From Saccharothrix violaceirubra (lineage in GTDB: Bacteria > Actinomycetota > Actinomycetes > Mycobacteriales > Pseudonocardiaceae), in assembly GCF_014203755.1 (NCBI RefSeq), contig NZ_JACHJS010000001.1:4774001-4838000 (forward strand): 64,000 nt of DNA, read 5' to 3'. Below are positions 15,917-25,900 of this stretch, in pieces (the stretch's first letter is position 1; each line of letters starts with the position of its first letter). The notes under the pieces were generated by a model. It saw only the letters and a list, made by a program, of their open reading frames with translations, was not told where the DNA came from and did no database searches. The position numbers and the translations under genes were made by a program.

Positions 15917-16924
15917 TCACCCCTTGTCGAGCGGCGGGCTCCCCTTGTGCGCAGCCTGGACACCCATGGCCTTCACCAGGGCCCTGAGGGTGCTCCGGGC
16001 GTCGTGACGCGGCTTCCAGCCGAGGTCGCGGGCCTTGGTCGTGTCGAGGACCGGCGTGGTCAGGGCCAGGTCGAGCCAGCCCGGCGGGCTCGGGTGCAGC
16101 CGCAGCCGCCACGTGAGGCCGACCAGGAACCGCAGGACCGACGGCGACAGCGGGACGCGCCGGCCACCCAGCGCCGCCGCGAGGTCACGGGGCGTGAGCA
16201 CCGGCTCGGCCGCGAGGTTGACCGCACCGCCGATGCGTTCGCGCACCAGCAGGGCCAGGGCGTCGGCCACGTCGTCGGCGTGCACGAACTGGAGCACCAG
16301 GTTGTCCGGCAACGGCACGAGCGGTACCCGCGTACGGAACAGCCACGTGGGCACCAGCGGACCCAGGAAGTAGTCCCGCAGCTCCGAAGCCGCCTCGGGT
16401 TGCAGGATCAGGCCCGGCCGGACCCGGCTGACGACGAGATCGGGGTGGTCGCGTTCGAGGCCGTCGAGAATCCGCTCGACCGCGGCCTTGTGGCGGCTGT
16501 ACGCGGAGGTCCGGACGCCGTCCGTCGGCCAGGTCTCGTCCTTGGGCCGGTCCTTCACCGCCGGTGAGTACGCGCCGACCGAGGACAGGTGCACCAGGTG
16601 GCGGACGCCCGCCGCGACGGCCGCGTGGAACACCCGGTCGCTGCCCGCCACGTTGGTGCGGAACAGCGCGGTCTCGTCGCGTCCCGGCTGGATCTTCCAG
16701 GCCAGGTGCACGACGGCGTCCGCGTCCGCGAACACCCCGGACAGCACCTCCTCCGCGCCCTCGCGGGCGAGGTCGACCGGGGTCCAGTCGACGCCGGCGT
16801 ACGGCTCCACGGGGTCGGGGCGGCGTCGGGACACGCCGTGCACCCGCACGTCCGGTCCGGCCGCGAGGCGGCGCAGCAGAGCGGTCCCCACGTTGCCGGT
16901 CGCGCCGGTCACGACGATCCTCAT
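15917..16924 (-). CDS. NAD-dependent epimerase/dehydratase (extended SDR)
   Basis: 335 residues from ATG 16924. The N-terminal nucleotide-binding motif is MRIVVTGATGNVGTALLRRL. The active-site residues are the serine in HLSSVGAYS and the YxxxK pair in SAYSRHKAAVERIL. Family members act on nucleotide sugars or small ketones; the absence of sugar biosynthesis neighbours leaves the substrate open. The C-terminal part (LTWRLRLHPSPPGWLDLALT) is typical of the actinobacterial subgroup. Upstream is an unlinked, divergent ROK regulator about 100 nt away, which could control it. Confidence 0.88.
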   Translation of the reverse strand: MRIVVTGATGNVGTALLRRLAAGPDVRVHGVSRRRPDPVEPYAGVDWTPVDLAREGAEEVLSGVFADADAVVHLAWKIQPGRDETALFRTNVAGSDRVFHAAVAAGVRHLVHLSSVGAYSPAVKDRPKDETWPTDGVRTSAYSRHKAAVERILDGLERDHPDLVVSRVRPGLILQPEAASELRDYFLGPLVPTWLFRTRVPLVPLPDNLVLQFVHADDVADALALLVRERIGGAVNLAAEPVLTPRDLAAALGGRRVPLSPSVLRFLVGLTWRLRLHPSPPGWLDLALTTPVLDTTKARDLGWKPRHDARSTLRALVKAMGVQAAHKGSPPLDKG

Positions 16925-16985
16925 GCGCCCGGGGTACCCGCTCGCGGCCGGGGCAAGCGACGGCCGAACGGAGCAGCCCCTAATT

Positions 16986-17026
16986 CGTCCACAATGGACC
17001 TTCGGGCCGTCGGCTACGATCCGGCC
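16986..17026 (+). promoter_or_regulatory. Leaderless promoter and small palindrome before ROK gene
   Basis: A palindrome gtcca-caa-tggac (16986-16998) is followed by a -10-like TACGAT (17014-17019), and the GTG start follows 7 nt later. This spacing implies a leaderless transcript. The palindrome is placed to act as an operator for the ROK protein itself or for the divergent epimerase. Confidence 0.5.
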
Positions 17027-18217
17027 GTGTCCAGACCGCAGCGCGCGAGCAGGCACACCGTGCGTCGGCTCAACTCCGCGCTCGTCCTCGACGCGATCGC
17101 CGGGTCGCCCGGCGTGTCGCGGGCCGCGATCGCGGCGCAGACCGGACTCACCAAGGTGACCGTGTCCGTGCTGGTCGAGCAGCTCATCGCCGCCGACCTG
17201 GTCGCCGAGGGCGACGTCGAGGCCCGCTCCGGACCGGGTCGGCGGGGCACCGCCCTGCACCTGTCGCCCAGCGGGCCGCACGGGCTCGGCGTGGAGATCG
17301 GCGTCGACCGCGTGGGCACGTGCCTGGTGGACCTGGCCGGGCGGGTGTGCGCGCGGTGGACGCGCAGCGAGGACAACCGCCGGCTGTCGCCGGAGACCGT
17401 GCTGTCGCGGGTGGCCGACGCGGTGCGGGCGGCGCTGGCCAGGGGGATCGAGGTCGGGGGCGTCGGGGTGGCCGTGCCGGGCCTGGTGTCGACCGACGGG
17501 ACCGTGCGCACCGCGCCGAACCTGGGGTGGCGCGAGGTGGACGTGCGGGACGGGTTGAGTTCGCGGATCGGCGTGCCCGTGCGGGTGGGCAACGAGGCGA
17601 ACATGTCGGCGTTGGCGGAGTTGTGGCACGGGTACGGGGCGTCCGACTTCGTGCACGTGTCCGGCGAGTTCGGGATCGGTGCCGGGTTGGTGGTGGACGG
17701 CGAGCTGTTCCGGGGTGTGGGCGGGTTCGGTGGTGAACTCGGGCACCTGTCCGTCGACCCTCGCGGTCCGGGGTGCCCGTGCGGGTCGCGTGGCTGTCTC
17801 GAGCAGGCCGCCGGGCCGGTCGAGTTGGTCCGTCGTTCGGGGGCCCGGGATCTGGCCGATCTCCTGTCGAGGCTGTCGGCTCGTGATCGGGTGGCCACGG
17901 CCGCGGTGCATGCGGCCGCGCGGTGGTTGGGGGTGGCGTTGGCCGATGCGGTGAACCTGCTCAACATCCCGACCGTGGTGCTGGGTGGGATCTACGCCCG
18001 GTTGTTCCCGCGGTTACGTGACCCCTTGATGGCCGAACTGGGGCGTCGGGTGGTGAGTGCCCGGTGGACGCCGGTTCGGGTTGTCGCTTCCACGGTGGGT
18101 GCGGATGCCGCCATGCGCGGGGCTGCCACGGAGGCCGTGCGGACCATCCTGGAGGACCCCGACACGTACCTGACCTCCACCCTCCGACCTCGCGAGTCCT
18201 CCGCTCGGACACCCTGA
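17027..18217 (+). CDS. ROK-family transcriptional regulator (XylR/NagC type)
   Basis: 396 residues from GTG 17027. The N-terminal winged helix (RRLNSALVLDAIAGSPGVSR, AAIAAQTGLTKVTVSVLVEQ) is followed by a ROK sugar-binding domain. It has the ATP/sugar motif region GVEIGVDRVG, the zinc site HLSVDPRGPGCPCGSRGCLE and NEANMSALAELWHGYG. It should repress or activate sugar genes. Odd feature: the last nine codons (cgc gag tcc ... tga, residues RESSARTP and stop) lie inside dispersed repeat B, so the repeat provides the C-terminus and the stop. From about 17640 on, codons ending in T become commoner than in neighbouring genes. Confidence 0.9.
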   Translation: MSRPQRASRHTVRRLNSALVLDAIAGSPGVSRAAIAAQTGLTKVTVSVLVEQLIAADLVAEGDVEARSGPGRRGTALHLSPSGPHGLGVEIGVDRVGTCLVDLAGRVCARWTRSEDNRRLSPETVLSRVADAVRAALARGIEVGGVGVAVPGLVSTDGTVRTAPNLGWREVDVRDGLSSRIGVPVRVGNEANMSALAELWHGYGASDFVHVSGEFGIGAGLVVDGELFRGVGGFGGELGHLSVDPRGPGCPCGSRGCLEQAAGPVELVRRSGARDLADLLSRLSARDRVATAAVHAAARWLGVALADAVNLLNIPTVVLGGIYARLFPRLRDPLMAELGRRVVSARWTPVRVVASTVGADAAMRGAATEAVRTILEDPDTYLTSTLRPRESSARTP

Positions 18218-18324
18218 AATAGACACTCGGGCACCTTCTTCCGGGTGCCCCCCTATGGCGCGAGTTATACGTTCAGGCACCGCGAGTTGTGCGTTCAGGC
18301 ACCGCGAGTTGTGCGTTGGGGCGC
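18191..18324. repeat. Dispersed modular repeat, locus B
   Basis: Starts with the end block CGCGAGTCCTCCGCTC inside the ROK gene, then one unit (ggacaccctgaaatagac + actc) and a 7-bp hairpin gggcacc/ggtgccc with loop ttcttccg. Three units of the second type follow, based on cgcgagttgtgcgttcaggc and 22 nt apart. The array ends near 18324. Bases 18325-18535 hold no gene that I can see: the + strand is G/T-rich with an odd codon-free look, and the leftward LapA-like gene ends at 18536. Repeat C at 21921-22020 is an inverted close relative. Confidence 0.9.
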
Positions 18325-18535
18325 CGAAAGGCGGGTGTCTCGCGTTCGGGGCCGGGATCCCCGTTGGTGGGTTGTTCCGGGGTTGGTTGCCGGTGTGTGG
18401 TGGGTGTCGTGCGGGGTGGTTTGGGAAGCGTGAAGGGCACGCTCGCCGCTCGGGCTGACCGCCGGAGGGGCACTCAGGGGTGTTGCCCCACCGGCCTGCT
18501 GCCGTCGTGTGATGAGTGCGTGTGTGAGGCTGTCG

Positions 18536-18841
18536 TCAACGCTTGCGGCGCAGTTGGAGGACTCGGGCGGCGCCTACCAATGCCACCAGGATCGCGCCTG
18601 CGATCGCTGCGAACAGGAGTGCCACTCCGAGTGGCAGTGTGCTTGAGCCGCCCAGGAAGTGGACGGTGGCATCGGTCAGGTTTTGGAGTATGAACACCAG
18701 CAGGAGTGTCAGCACCACGATCGACGCGAGTACCGCCGTCCACGTGCCGCTGATCCTCGTGTGTCGGGCCACCGGCTGGTCGGCTACCCGTGCCGGGGGC
18801 GGACCTGCGGCGTTGTCGTCCGGTTCGGGAGCGGAGGTCAC
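18536..18841 (-). CDS. LapA/DUF1049-type small membrane protein
   Basis: 101 residues from GTG 18841. A disordered, Pro-rich N-terminus (residues 1-28) leads to two transmembrane helices (ISGTWTAVLASIVVLTLLLV and PLGVALLFAAIAGAILVALV) with the linker FILQNLTDATVHFLGGSSTL, characteristic of the LapA domain. It ends in a basic tail RVLQLRRKR. LapA-domain proteins are involved in envelope maintenance in Gram-negatives, and their role in actinomycetes is unknown. It lies 80 nt downstream of the nSTAND gene on the same strand and may be co-transcribed. Confidence 0.85.
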   Translation of the reverse strand: MTSAPEPDDNAAGPPPARVADQPVARHTRISGTWTAVLASIVVLTLLLVFILQNLTDATVHFLGGSSTLPLGVALLFAAIAGAILVALVGAARVLQLRRKR

Positions 18842-18921
18842 GGGCCCGAGTATCGAACCCCGTGGGTGCGGCTGCCACCGGAGTGGTCGGGAACTTTGTG
18901 GTTCGGGACCGTTCGGGACGT

Positions 18922-21627
18922 TCAGGAACAGGGTGGTCGGAATTCCAACGCCTTCACGTAGCGGTCCCACTGTTCGCGCGTTATGGGGGCGTCGACCTCC
19001 GCGCAGATCGCCGCCACCGCTTTGCCGAAGTCGAACTCCCAGGGGCGTGTGGTGCCGTCCGCGTTCGACGTCACCGCCGTCGTGCCGGCGAACGACACGG
19101 TGATCACCCCCGACGTCCGGCCGCTGACGCGGGCCTTCGACGTCAGCGACTGGCCCGTCACGGCCCACTGCCGCACGGTGTCGTCGCTGCCCACGCTGAC
19201 CAGCTCGTCGTTCGCCCCGCCGCGGAACGCCAGCGCGCGCACGCCGCTCTGGTGCCCGTCGACCACGGCGATGCGCCGGGGCATGGACAGGGTCGTCAGG
19301 TCGCGCACCTCGACCGTGCCGTCGGCCGCGCCGATCGCCAGCCGTCGGCCGTCCTCCGACATCGTCACGGCGGTCACGTTGCGACCCGCCAGGAATCCGC
19401 CCTTGCGCTGCGGCTCCTCGAGTCGGGTCACGTCCCAGAACCGGATCCGTCCGCTGTCGTCCCAGGTGATCAACATCCGGCTGTCGGCAGAGAACGTCAG
19501 CCCGGACAACGGCCGCTCCTTGGCCGTCGTGCCATGTTGCATCGGCTGGGTGGGATCGACCACGTCCCACAGCGTGACCGCACCGTCGGCCGTCGCCGTG
19601 GCCACGATCCGTCCGCTCGGCGAGTACACGATCTGCGCCAGCGGCATCGGGAACCGGTAGGTCACGGTCGGTTTGAGCACGTCGGTCTGGTCCCAGATGC
19701 GGCCGATGCCCTCGCCGAGCGTCGTCGCGAACGCCTGTTGCACGCCGTTGACCGCCATCGACGTCACGGTGTTCGGCGGCTGCGTCATGTCGCCCAACCG
19801 GTGATAACGGCCGTCTGCCTTCTCCGGCACGCGCACGTCCGGCAGCGAACGACCGTCCGGCCGCAACGTGGAGTCCGACGGGAACGCCGAGCGGGTCACC
19901 ATGTCCGGCGTCGTCGCGGCGTTGGCGCTCAGCACGCTCTCGCGCAGGTCGTCGTTCGGGCTGAGGCGGTGCGCGACGAGCACAAGCTGGTTGGCCAGTT
20001 GCGGATCGGACGCACGCACGCCCTGGGCGTCGCTGTTGAGCGACCACGCGATGGCCCGGTTGCGCTCCTCGGCGGCGGTCTTCTGCGCCCGGATCGCCAA
20101 CACCACGGCCGTGCCCGCGCACAGCAGCAACACCAGCAGCAACGCCACGAGCTGCCGCAGGCGTCGGGTGTGCCGGTGCGCGAGACGCCGTTCCCGGTCA
20201 CGGGCCTGCTCGCTCTCGGCGAGGAACTGGCGCTCACGGCTGCTGGTCCGCACGCCGTCACGTCGCGTCCACTCCACCGCGGTGTCCAACCGGGTGCCCC
20301 GGTAGAGCGCGTCCGGGTCGCGGCCGAGCGAGTCCCACGTCGCCGCGGCCTCGGTGAGCTGGCGCATGGTGCGCAGGCCGTCGCGGTCCTCGGCGAGCCA
20401 GCCGCGCAGCCGGGGCCAGGACCGGATCAACGCCTCGTGCGAGATTTCCACGCCGTCGCGGTCGAGGGTGAGCAGGCGCGCGTGCGCGAGCCGGTCGAGC
20501 ACAACGTCGACGTCCACGTCGTTGTCGAGTTCGGCACGCGGCAGACGGCGTTTGGTGTCCTCGGTGCCGTCGCCCAACGCCGTAAGGCGCAGGAAGACCT
20601 GCCGGGCGAGCACGCGTTGCTGCTTCTCCAACGACGTGTAGGTGCGTTCGGCGGTCTGCGCGATCGCGTGCTGCACGCCGCCGGCCGCCTCGTAGCCGGC
20701 GAGGGTGAGGGTCGTGCCACGGCGACGTCGCCACGTCTCCAGCAGGGCGTGGGAGAGCAGCGGCAGCACGCCGGACTGGCCGGTGGCGTCCGCGACGAGC
20801 CGGGAGACCAGCGCGGTCTCGACCGTGCACGAGGCTTTGACGGCGGGTTGCATGATCGCCTGTCGAAGCTCCTCGGGACCCATCGGTCCGAGCAGGAGCT
20901 GACCGTCGGTCACCTCCGCGACCAGGCGCGGGTGCTGGGCGAAGTGGCCGTAGAAGTCGGCACGCACCCCGAGTACCACCCGGCAGGGCGCGTCCAGCAG
21001 GGCGTCGATGTAGGCGGTGCGCTGGTCGACGTCGGGGCAGAGCGTGAACACCTCTTCGAACTGGTCGACGATGACCAGGTCGGCGGCAAGATCGAGTTCG
21101 GACACCCGAACACCCGAGGAGCTCGGCGTGGTGACGATCGCCCGCCCGTCGAACCGCGGCACGAGCCCGGCCCGCAACAACGAGGACTTGCCGGCCCCGG
21201 AAGCCCCGAACAGCGCCACGAAACGATGCCCGGCCATGCGTTTGTCGAGGTCGTCGAGCACCCGGTCACGCCCGAAGAACCAGTCGGCATCCTCGGTCTG
21301 GAACGCGGCGAGCCCGGCGTAAGGCGGATTCCCCTCGCCCGGCACGGGCTCGGGCGTCGGCAACACCTCGGCCGCGACCTGGTGCCACCGGTCCTCCCAC
21401 TCGTCGACGTCCCCTTCACAGGCCCGGACGTAGGCAAGGGTCACGGCCAACGTCGGCAGGCGACGCCCACCGGCCGCGTCGGACAACGTCGTGGCGGAAT
21501 AGTGCGCCCGCGCCCCAAGCTGCCGGTAGCTCTGCCCGCCGGACCTGTCCCGCAGGGAACGAAGATCGGCGGCGAACCGGAGCAGCGGACTGTCCCCGAC
21601 GTCGAGCGGTCGCTCACCTCGCGGCAC
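18922..21627 (-). CDS. HTH-nSTAND1 NTPase-WD40 membrane-anchored protein
   Basis: 901 residues from GTG 21627. Domains in order: an XRE-like helix-turn-helix (residues 14-70, SYRQLGARAHYSATTLSDAA); an nSTAND1 P-loop NTPase with Walker A GASGAGKSS (141-149) and Walker B LVIVDQFEEVF (184-194), followed by the winged-helix and helical arm (to about 480); one transmembrane helix LRQLVALLLVLLLCAGTAVV (about 490-510); then a WD40-type beta propeller. Several propeller blades carry DGR or WD-like ends (RIWDQTDVLK, TLWDVVDPTQ, RFWDVTRLEE). Such signal-transduction ATPases are numerous in actinomycetes. They are suspected of sensing or defence roles, with no known trigger for this one. Confidence 0.9.
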   Translation of the reverse strand: MPRGERPLDVGDSPLLRFAADLRSLRDRSGGQSYRQLGARAHYSATTLSDAAGGRRLPTLAVTLAYVRACEGDVDEWEDRWHQVAAEVLPTPEPVPGEGNPPYAGLAAFQTEDADWFFGRDRVLDDLDKRMAGHRFVALFGASGAGKSSLLRAGLVPRFDGRAIVTTPSSSGVRVSELDLAADLVIVDQFEEVFTLCPDVDQRTAYIDALLDAPCRVVLGVRADFYGHFAQHPRLVAEVTDGQLLLGPMGPEELRQAIMQPAVKASCTVETALVSRLVADATGQSGVLPLLSHALLETWRRRRGTTLTLAGYEAAGGVQHAIAQTAERTYTSLEKQQRVLARQVFLRLTALGDGTEDTKRRLPRAELDNDVDVDVVLDRLAHARLLTLDRDGVEISHEALIRSWPRLRGWLAEDRDGLRTMRQLTEAAATWDSLGRDPDALYRGTRLDTAVEWTRRDGVRTSSRERQFLAESEQARDRERRLAHRHTRRLRQLVALLLVLLLCAGTAVVLAIRAQKTAAEERNRAIAWSLNSDAQGVRASDPQLANQLVLVAHRLSPNDDLRESVLSANAATTPDMVTRSAFPSDSTLRPDGRSLPDVRVPEKADGRYHRLGDMTQPPNTVTSMAVNGVQQAFATTLGEGIGRIWDQTDVLKPTVTYRFPMPLAQIVYSPSGRIVATATADGAVTLWDVVDPTQPMQHGTTAKERPLSGLTFSADSRMLITWDDSGRIRFWDVTRLEEPQRKGGFLAGRNVTAVTMSEDGRRLAIGAADGTVEVRDLTTLSMPRRIAVVDGHQSGVRALAFRGGANDELVSVGSDDTVRQWAVTGQSLTSKARVSGRTSGVITVSFAGTTAVTSNADGTTRPWEFDFGKAVAAICAEVDAPITREQWDRYVKALEFRPPCS

Positions 21628-21920
21628 CTGTCACACCCCCTGGCGGAATCGCCCCGGCATTCTGCGCGGTGGCCCCCGTCGCCGTCCAGACTTCGGATAC
21701 GACCTCCACCACCCCGACGCGAGGACCACACCCCGCGCCACGAGTGTGGTGCCGAGCACACGCAGTGTATGCGCCAGGTCCTGGACCCACCGCCCTCTCG
21801 CCCACACCAACCCCGGTTCGGCGTAACACCCTGTAGCAGACCGTGAGAACCCGATCACGGAGCAGATGCGAAGAGCTGAAGACAGCAAGCGACGACAAGG
21901 CCCACACCCAGCCCACGATG

Positions 21921-22020
21921 CGTGTCCGAACGCACAACTCACGGTGCCTGAATGCACAACTCGCGGTGTCCGAACGCATAACTCGCGCCATAGGGGTCAC
22001 CCGGAAGAAGAGGACTCGCG
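21921..22020. repeat. Dispersed modular repeat, locus C (inverted relative of B)
   Basis: On the minus strand it begins with cgcgagtcctc, 3 nt after the stop of the LacI-family gene. It continues directly with ttcttccgggtgacccctat and then three 22-nt units like those in B (cgcgagttatgcgttc, cgcgagttgtgcattc, cgtgagttgtgcgttc). Compared with B it lacks about 35 nt between the end block and the ttcttcc segment. The other 293 nt of the gap (21628-21920) hold no gene that I can support; the promoter of the nSTAND gene must lie there. Confidence 0.9.
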
Positions 22021-22023
22021 AGG

Positions 22024-22923
22024 TCAGGTGGAGCGGAGGACCAGAGAGGGGGGAACCAGGGTGAAAGGAGGCACGGGAGAACCCGACAACACGGTAGCCA
22101 TCAGGTGAGCGGCGCTCCGCCCCAAAGACTCGTGATCAGGACGAACAGCGGTAAGCCCCACCACCGAAGAGGACGGCAGATCACCGAACCCCACGACGGC
22201 CACATCGGAAGGAACCCCAAGCCCGCGAGTCCGAAGAACCTCCAAAGCCCCGTACGCCAGAACATCCGAACCCACGAACACCCCGTCCAACCCAGGCTCG
22301 GAAGACAACAACACGGACATCGCACGCGCACCGGAAGCAGGATCGGCTTCCGCACGCACCACCAGGTCCGCCGACAACCCCGCCCGCCCCATCCCCCGGT
22401 ACCACCCGTTCAACCGGTCCACATCCCCACCCCCGGCGATGGCCGCGATCCGCCGCCGCCCCCGCCCCACGAGATGCCGAACCGCCGCCACACCACCGGA
22501 AAAGTCGTCGACCGCCACATACGGAACACCGACCGCATGACCAAAAGACACCACAGGCACCCCGGCGGGAACACCCCCACCACCCACCCGCAGAACCCCG
22601 TCCACCCCGTCCACCGAAGCCCCCGTGGACACGACCAACCGCAGCCCAAGACCGGACAACACCGTGTCCACCCCACGCAGCAGATCCGCCAACCCCGCGT
22701 CGAAGGACCGGTCCCCCACCACCAGGCCGACGCAGTCGGTGCGGTTGCCCGCCAGACTGCGCGCGGCCTGGTTGGGCCGGTACCCCAGGCGGTCGATCGC
22801 GGCCAGGACCGCCGAACGTGCCCGTGCGCTCACGTACGGTCCGCCGTTCACCACGCGCGACACCGTCGACTTGGACACCCCGGCTTCGAGGGCCACCTCT
22901 TCCAGCCGGGTCACAGGTCTCAC
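22024..22923 (-). CDS. LacI-family transcriptional regulator, short form
   Basis: 299 residues from GTG 22923. The N-terminal helix-turn-helix is clear (TRLEEVALEAGVSKSTVSRV, hinge NQAARSLAGN). The ligand-binding core is about 30-40 residues shorter than usual, with a compressed stretch after GLGLRLVVSTGASVDGVDGV, where other members have a longer loop before the GVPVV strand. Codons ending in T (GAT, TCT, CGT, GTT) are much commoner than in cobN beside it, which suggests a different history. The GTG lies 5 nt after the cobN stop, and a GGAGG inside the end of cobN serves as ribosome binding site, so it is translated from the cobN mRNA under riboswitch control. Confidence 0.88.
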   Translation of the reverse strand: MRPVTRLEEVALEAGVSKSTVSRVVNGGPYVSARARSAVLAAIDRLGYRPNQAARSLAGNRTDCVGLVVGDRSFDAGLADLLRGVDTVLSGLGLRLVVSTGASVDGVDGVLRVGGGGVPAGVPVVSFGHAVGVPYVAVDDFSGGVAAVRHLVGRGRRRIAAIAGGGDVDRLNGWYRGMGRAGLSADLVVRAEADPASGARAMSVLLSSEPGLDGVFVGSDVLAYGALEVLRTRGLGVPSDVAVVGFGDLPSSSVVGLTAVRPDHESLGRSAAHLMATVLSGSPVPPFTLVPPSLVLRST

Positions 22924-22928
22924 GGCCG

Positions 22929-25900
22929 TCAGTCCTCCAGATCACCCTCGGTCTTCAGGTAGATCTCCTTGAGGCTGTCCAACGTTTCCGCCGACGGGTG
23001 CTCCCACAGCCCCCGGTCGGCCGCCTCCAGCAACCGCTCGGCGATGCCGTGCAGCGCCCACGGGTTGCTCTCCTCCAGGAACTTGCGGTTCTCCGGGTCG
23101 AGCACGTAGCTCTCGGTGAGCTTCTCGTACATCCAGTCCGCCACCACGCCCGTCGTGGCGTCGAAGCCGAACAGGTAGTCGACGGTCGCGGCCAGTTCGA
23201 ACGCGCCCTTGTACCCGTGCTTGCGCATGGCCGCGAGCCAACGCGGGTTCACCACGCGCGCACGGAAGATGCGGTTGGTCTCCTCGTGCAACGTCCGCGT
23301 GCGCACCGCGTCGGGCCGCGTGCTGTCGCCGACGTACGCGGCCGGTGCCTTGCCGGTCAGCGCGCGCACCGTGGCGACCATGCCGCCGTGGTACTGGAAG
23401 TAGTCGTCCGAGTCGGCGATGTCGTGCTCGCGCGTGTCGATGTTCTTGGCCGCCACGGAGATCCGCTTGTACGCGGTCTCCATGTCCGTCCGCGCCGCCA
23501 CACCCTCGACGCCGCGCCCGTACGCGTACCCGCCCCACACCGCGTAGACCTCGGCGAGGTCCTCGTCGCCACGCCAGTTGCGGCTGTCGATCAACGGCAG
23601 GATGCCCGCGCCGTACGCGCCCGGCTTGGAGCCGAAGATCCGCAACGTCGCCCGCCGCTCGTCGCCGTGCGCGGCGAGGTCCGCCTGGGCGTGCGCCCGG
23701 ACGAAATTGGACCCATCGGGCTCGTCCAACGCCGCCACGAGCCGGACCGCGTCGTCGAGCAGCGCCACGACGTGCGGGAACGCGTCGCGGAAGAACCCGC
23801 TGATCCGCACGGTCACGTCGACGCGCGGCCGGCCCAGCTCGTCCGGGTCCACGACCTCGAGCCCGGTCACGCGCCGGGACTGCTCGTCCCACGTCGGCCG
23901 CACGCCCAGCAGCGCCAACACCTCGGCCACGTCGTCGCCGGACGTGCGCATCGCCGAGGTGCCCCACACCGACAGGCCGACCGACGCCGGCCATTCGCCG
24001 TCGTGGTCGGCCCGGTAGCGCTCCAGCAACGAGTCGGCCATGGCCTGCCCGGTCTCCCACGCCAGCCTGGACGGCACGGCCTTGGGGTCCACGGAGTAGA
24101 AGTTGCGCCCGGTCGGCAGCACGTTCACCAGGCCGCGCAACGGCGACCCGCTCGGCCCGGCGGGCACGTAACCGCCGTTCAACGCGTGCAGCACGTTGGT
24201 CAGCTCGTCGGTCGTCCGCGCCAGCCTGGGCACGACCTCGACGGCCGCGAACTCCAGGATCGCGGCCACGTCCGCGTCGTCGGTCAGCGACCGCGCGACG
24301 GCCACGTCCCAGTCCGCGTCCTCCATGGCCTGGACGAGTTCGCGCGCACGCTCCTCGACCGCGTCCACCGAGGTCCGCGAGGAGTCGGCCAGCCCCAGCG
24401 CCTCGCGCAGGCCCGGCAGCGCGGAGCGCCCGGCCCACATCTGCTTGGCTTGGAGGATGGCGAGCACCAGGTTGACCCGGTCGACCCCGGTGGGCACCTG
24501 GCCGAGCACGTGCAGGCCGTCGCGGATCTGCACGTCCTTGATCTCGCACAGCCAGCCGTCGACGTGCAGGATCAGGTCGTCGAACTCGGCGTCGTGCGGC
24601 CGGTCGGTCAGGCCGAGGTCGTGGTCGAGCTTGGCGGCCTGGATCAGCGTCCAGATCTGCGCCCGGATGGCGGGCAGCTTGGCCGGGTCCATCGCGGCGA
24701 TGTTGCCGTGCTCGTCGAGGAGCTGTTCCAGCCGCGCGATGTCGCCGTACGAGTCCGCACGGGCCATCGGCGGCACGAGGTGGTCAACGAGCGTGGCGTG
24801 CACGCGCCGCTTGGCCTGCGTGCCCTCGCCCGGGTCGTTGACCAGGAACGGGTAGACCAGCGGCAGGTCGCCCAGCGCCGCGTCCGGACCGCAGCCCGCC
24901 GACAGGCCGACCGCCTTGCCGGGCAGCCATTCCAGGTTGCCGTGCTTGCCCACGTGCACGACGGCGTCCGCGCCGAACTCGCTCTCCAGCCACCGGTACG
25001 CGCCCAGGTAGTGGTGGCTGGGCGGCAGCTCGGGGTCGTGGTAGATCGCGATCGGGTTCTCGCCGAAGCCGCGCGGCGGCTGCACCATCACCACGACGTT
25101 GCCCGAACGCAACGCCGCGAGCACGATCTCGCCGTCGCGGTCACGCGACCGGTCGACGAACAGCTCGCCGGGCGCGGCACCCCAGTGCCCCTCGATCTCG
25201 TCGCGGAAGTCGGCCGGCAGCGTGCCGTACCACTCGCGGTAGCGGGCGGCGGGCAGCCGGACCGGGTTGCCCTGGAGCTGCGCCTCGGTGAGCCAGTCCG
25301 CGTCCTGGCCGCCGGCCGCGATCAACGCGTGGATGAGCGCGTCGCCGTCCTGGTTGTCCACGCCCGGCAGGTCCTCGCCGATGTCGTAGCCGTTGTCCCG
25401 CAACGCCTTCAGCAGCCGCACGACGCTGGCCGGGGTGTCCAGGCCGACCGCGTTGCCGATGCGCGAGTGCTTGGTCGGGTACGCCGAGAGCATCACCACG
25501 ATGCGCTTCTCGGCGGCCGGGATGTGCCGCAACCGCCCGTGCCGCACGGCGATCCCGGCCACGCGCGACGCGCGCTCGGGGTCGGCCACGTAGACGGTCA
25601 GCCCGTCCTCGTCGACCTCCTTGAACGAGAACGGCACCGTGATGATCCGGCCGTCGAACTCGGGGATGGCCACCTGCGTCGCGGTGTCCAAAGGGGACAG
25701 ACCGTCGTCGTTGTCGGCCCAGTCGGCCCGGCTGGAGGTCAGGCACAGGCCCTGGAGGATCGGGATGTCCAACGCGGCCAGCGCGCCCACGTCCCACGCG
25801 TCGTCGTCGCCACCGGCCGACGCGGTCGCGGGCTTCGTGCCGCCCGCCGCGAGCACGGTCACGACCAGCGCGTCCGCCTTGCCCAGCTCCGCGAGCAGTT

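Noticed and set aside
16986..16998. Shared element between ROK promoter and esterase end (cacaatggacc at both)
   Set aside because: Only 11 bases match, in different contexts; chance is likely.
18191..22020. Insertion sequence or transposon with transposase
   Set aside because: No transposase or recombinase is seen between the inverted repeats, and no target duplication could be found by eye.
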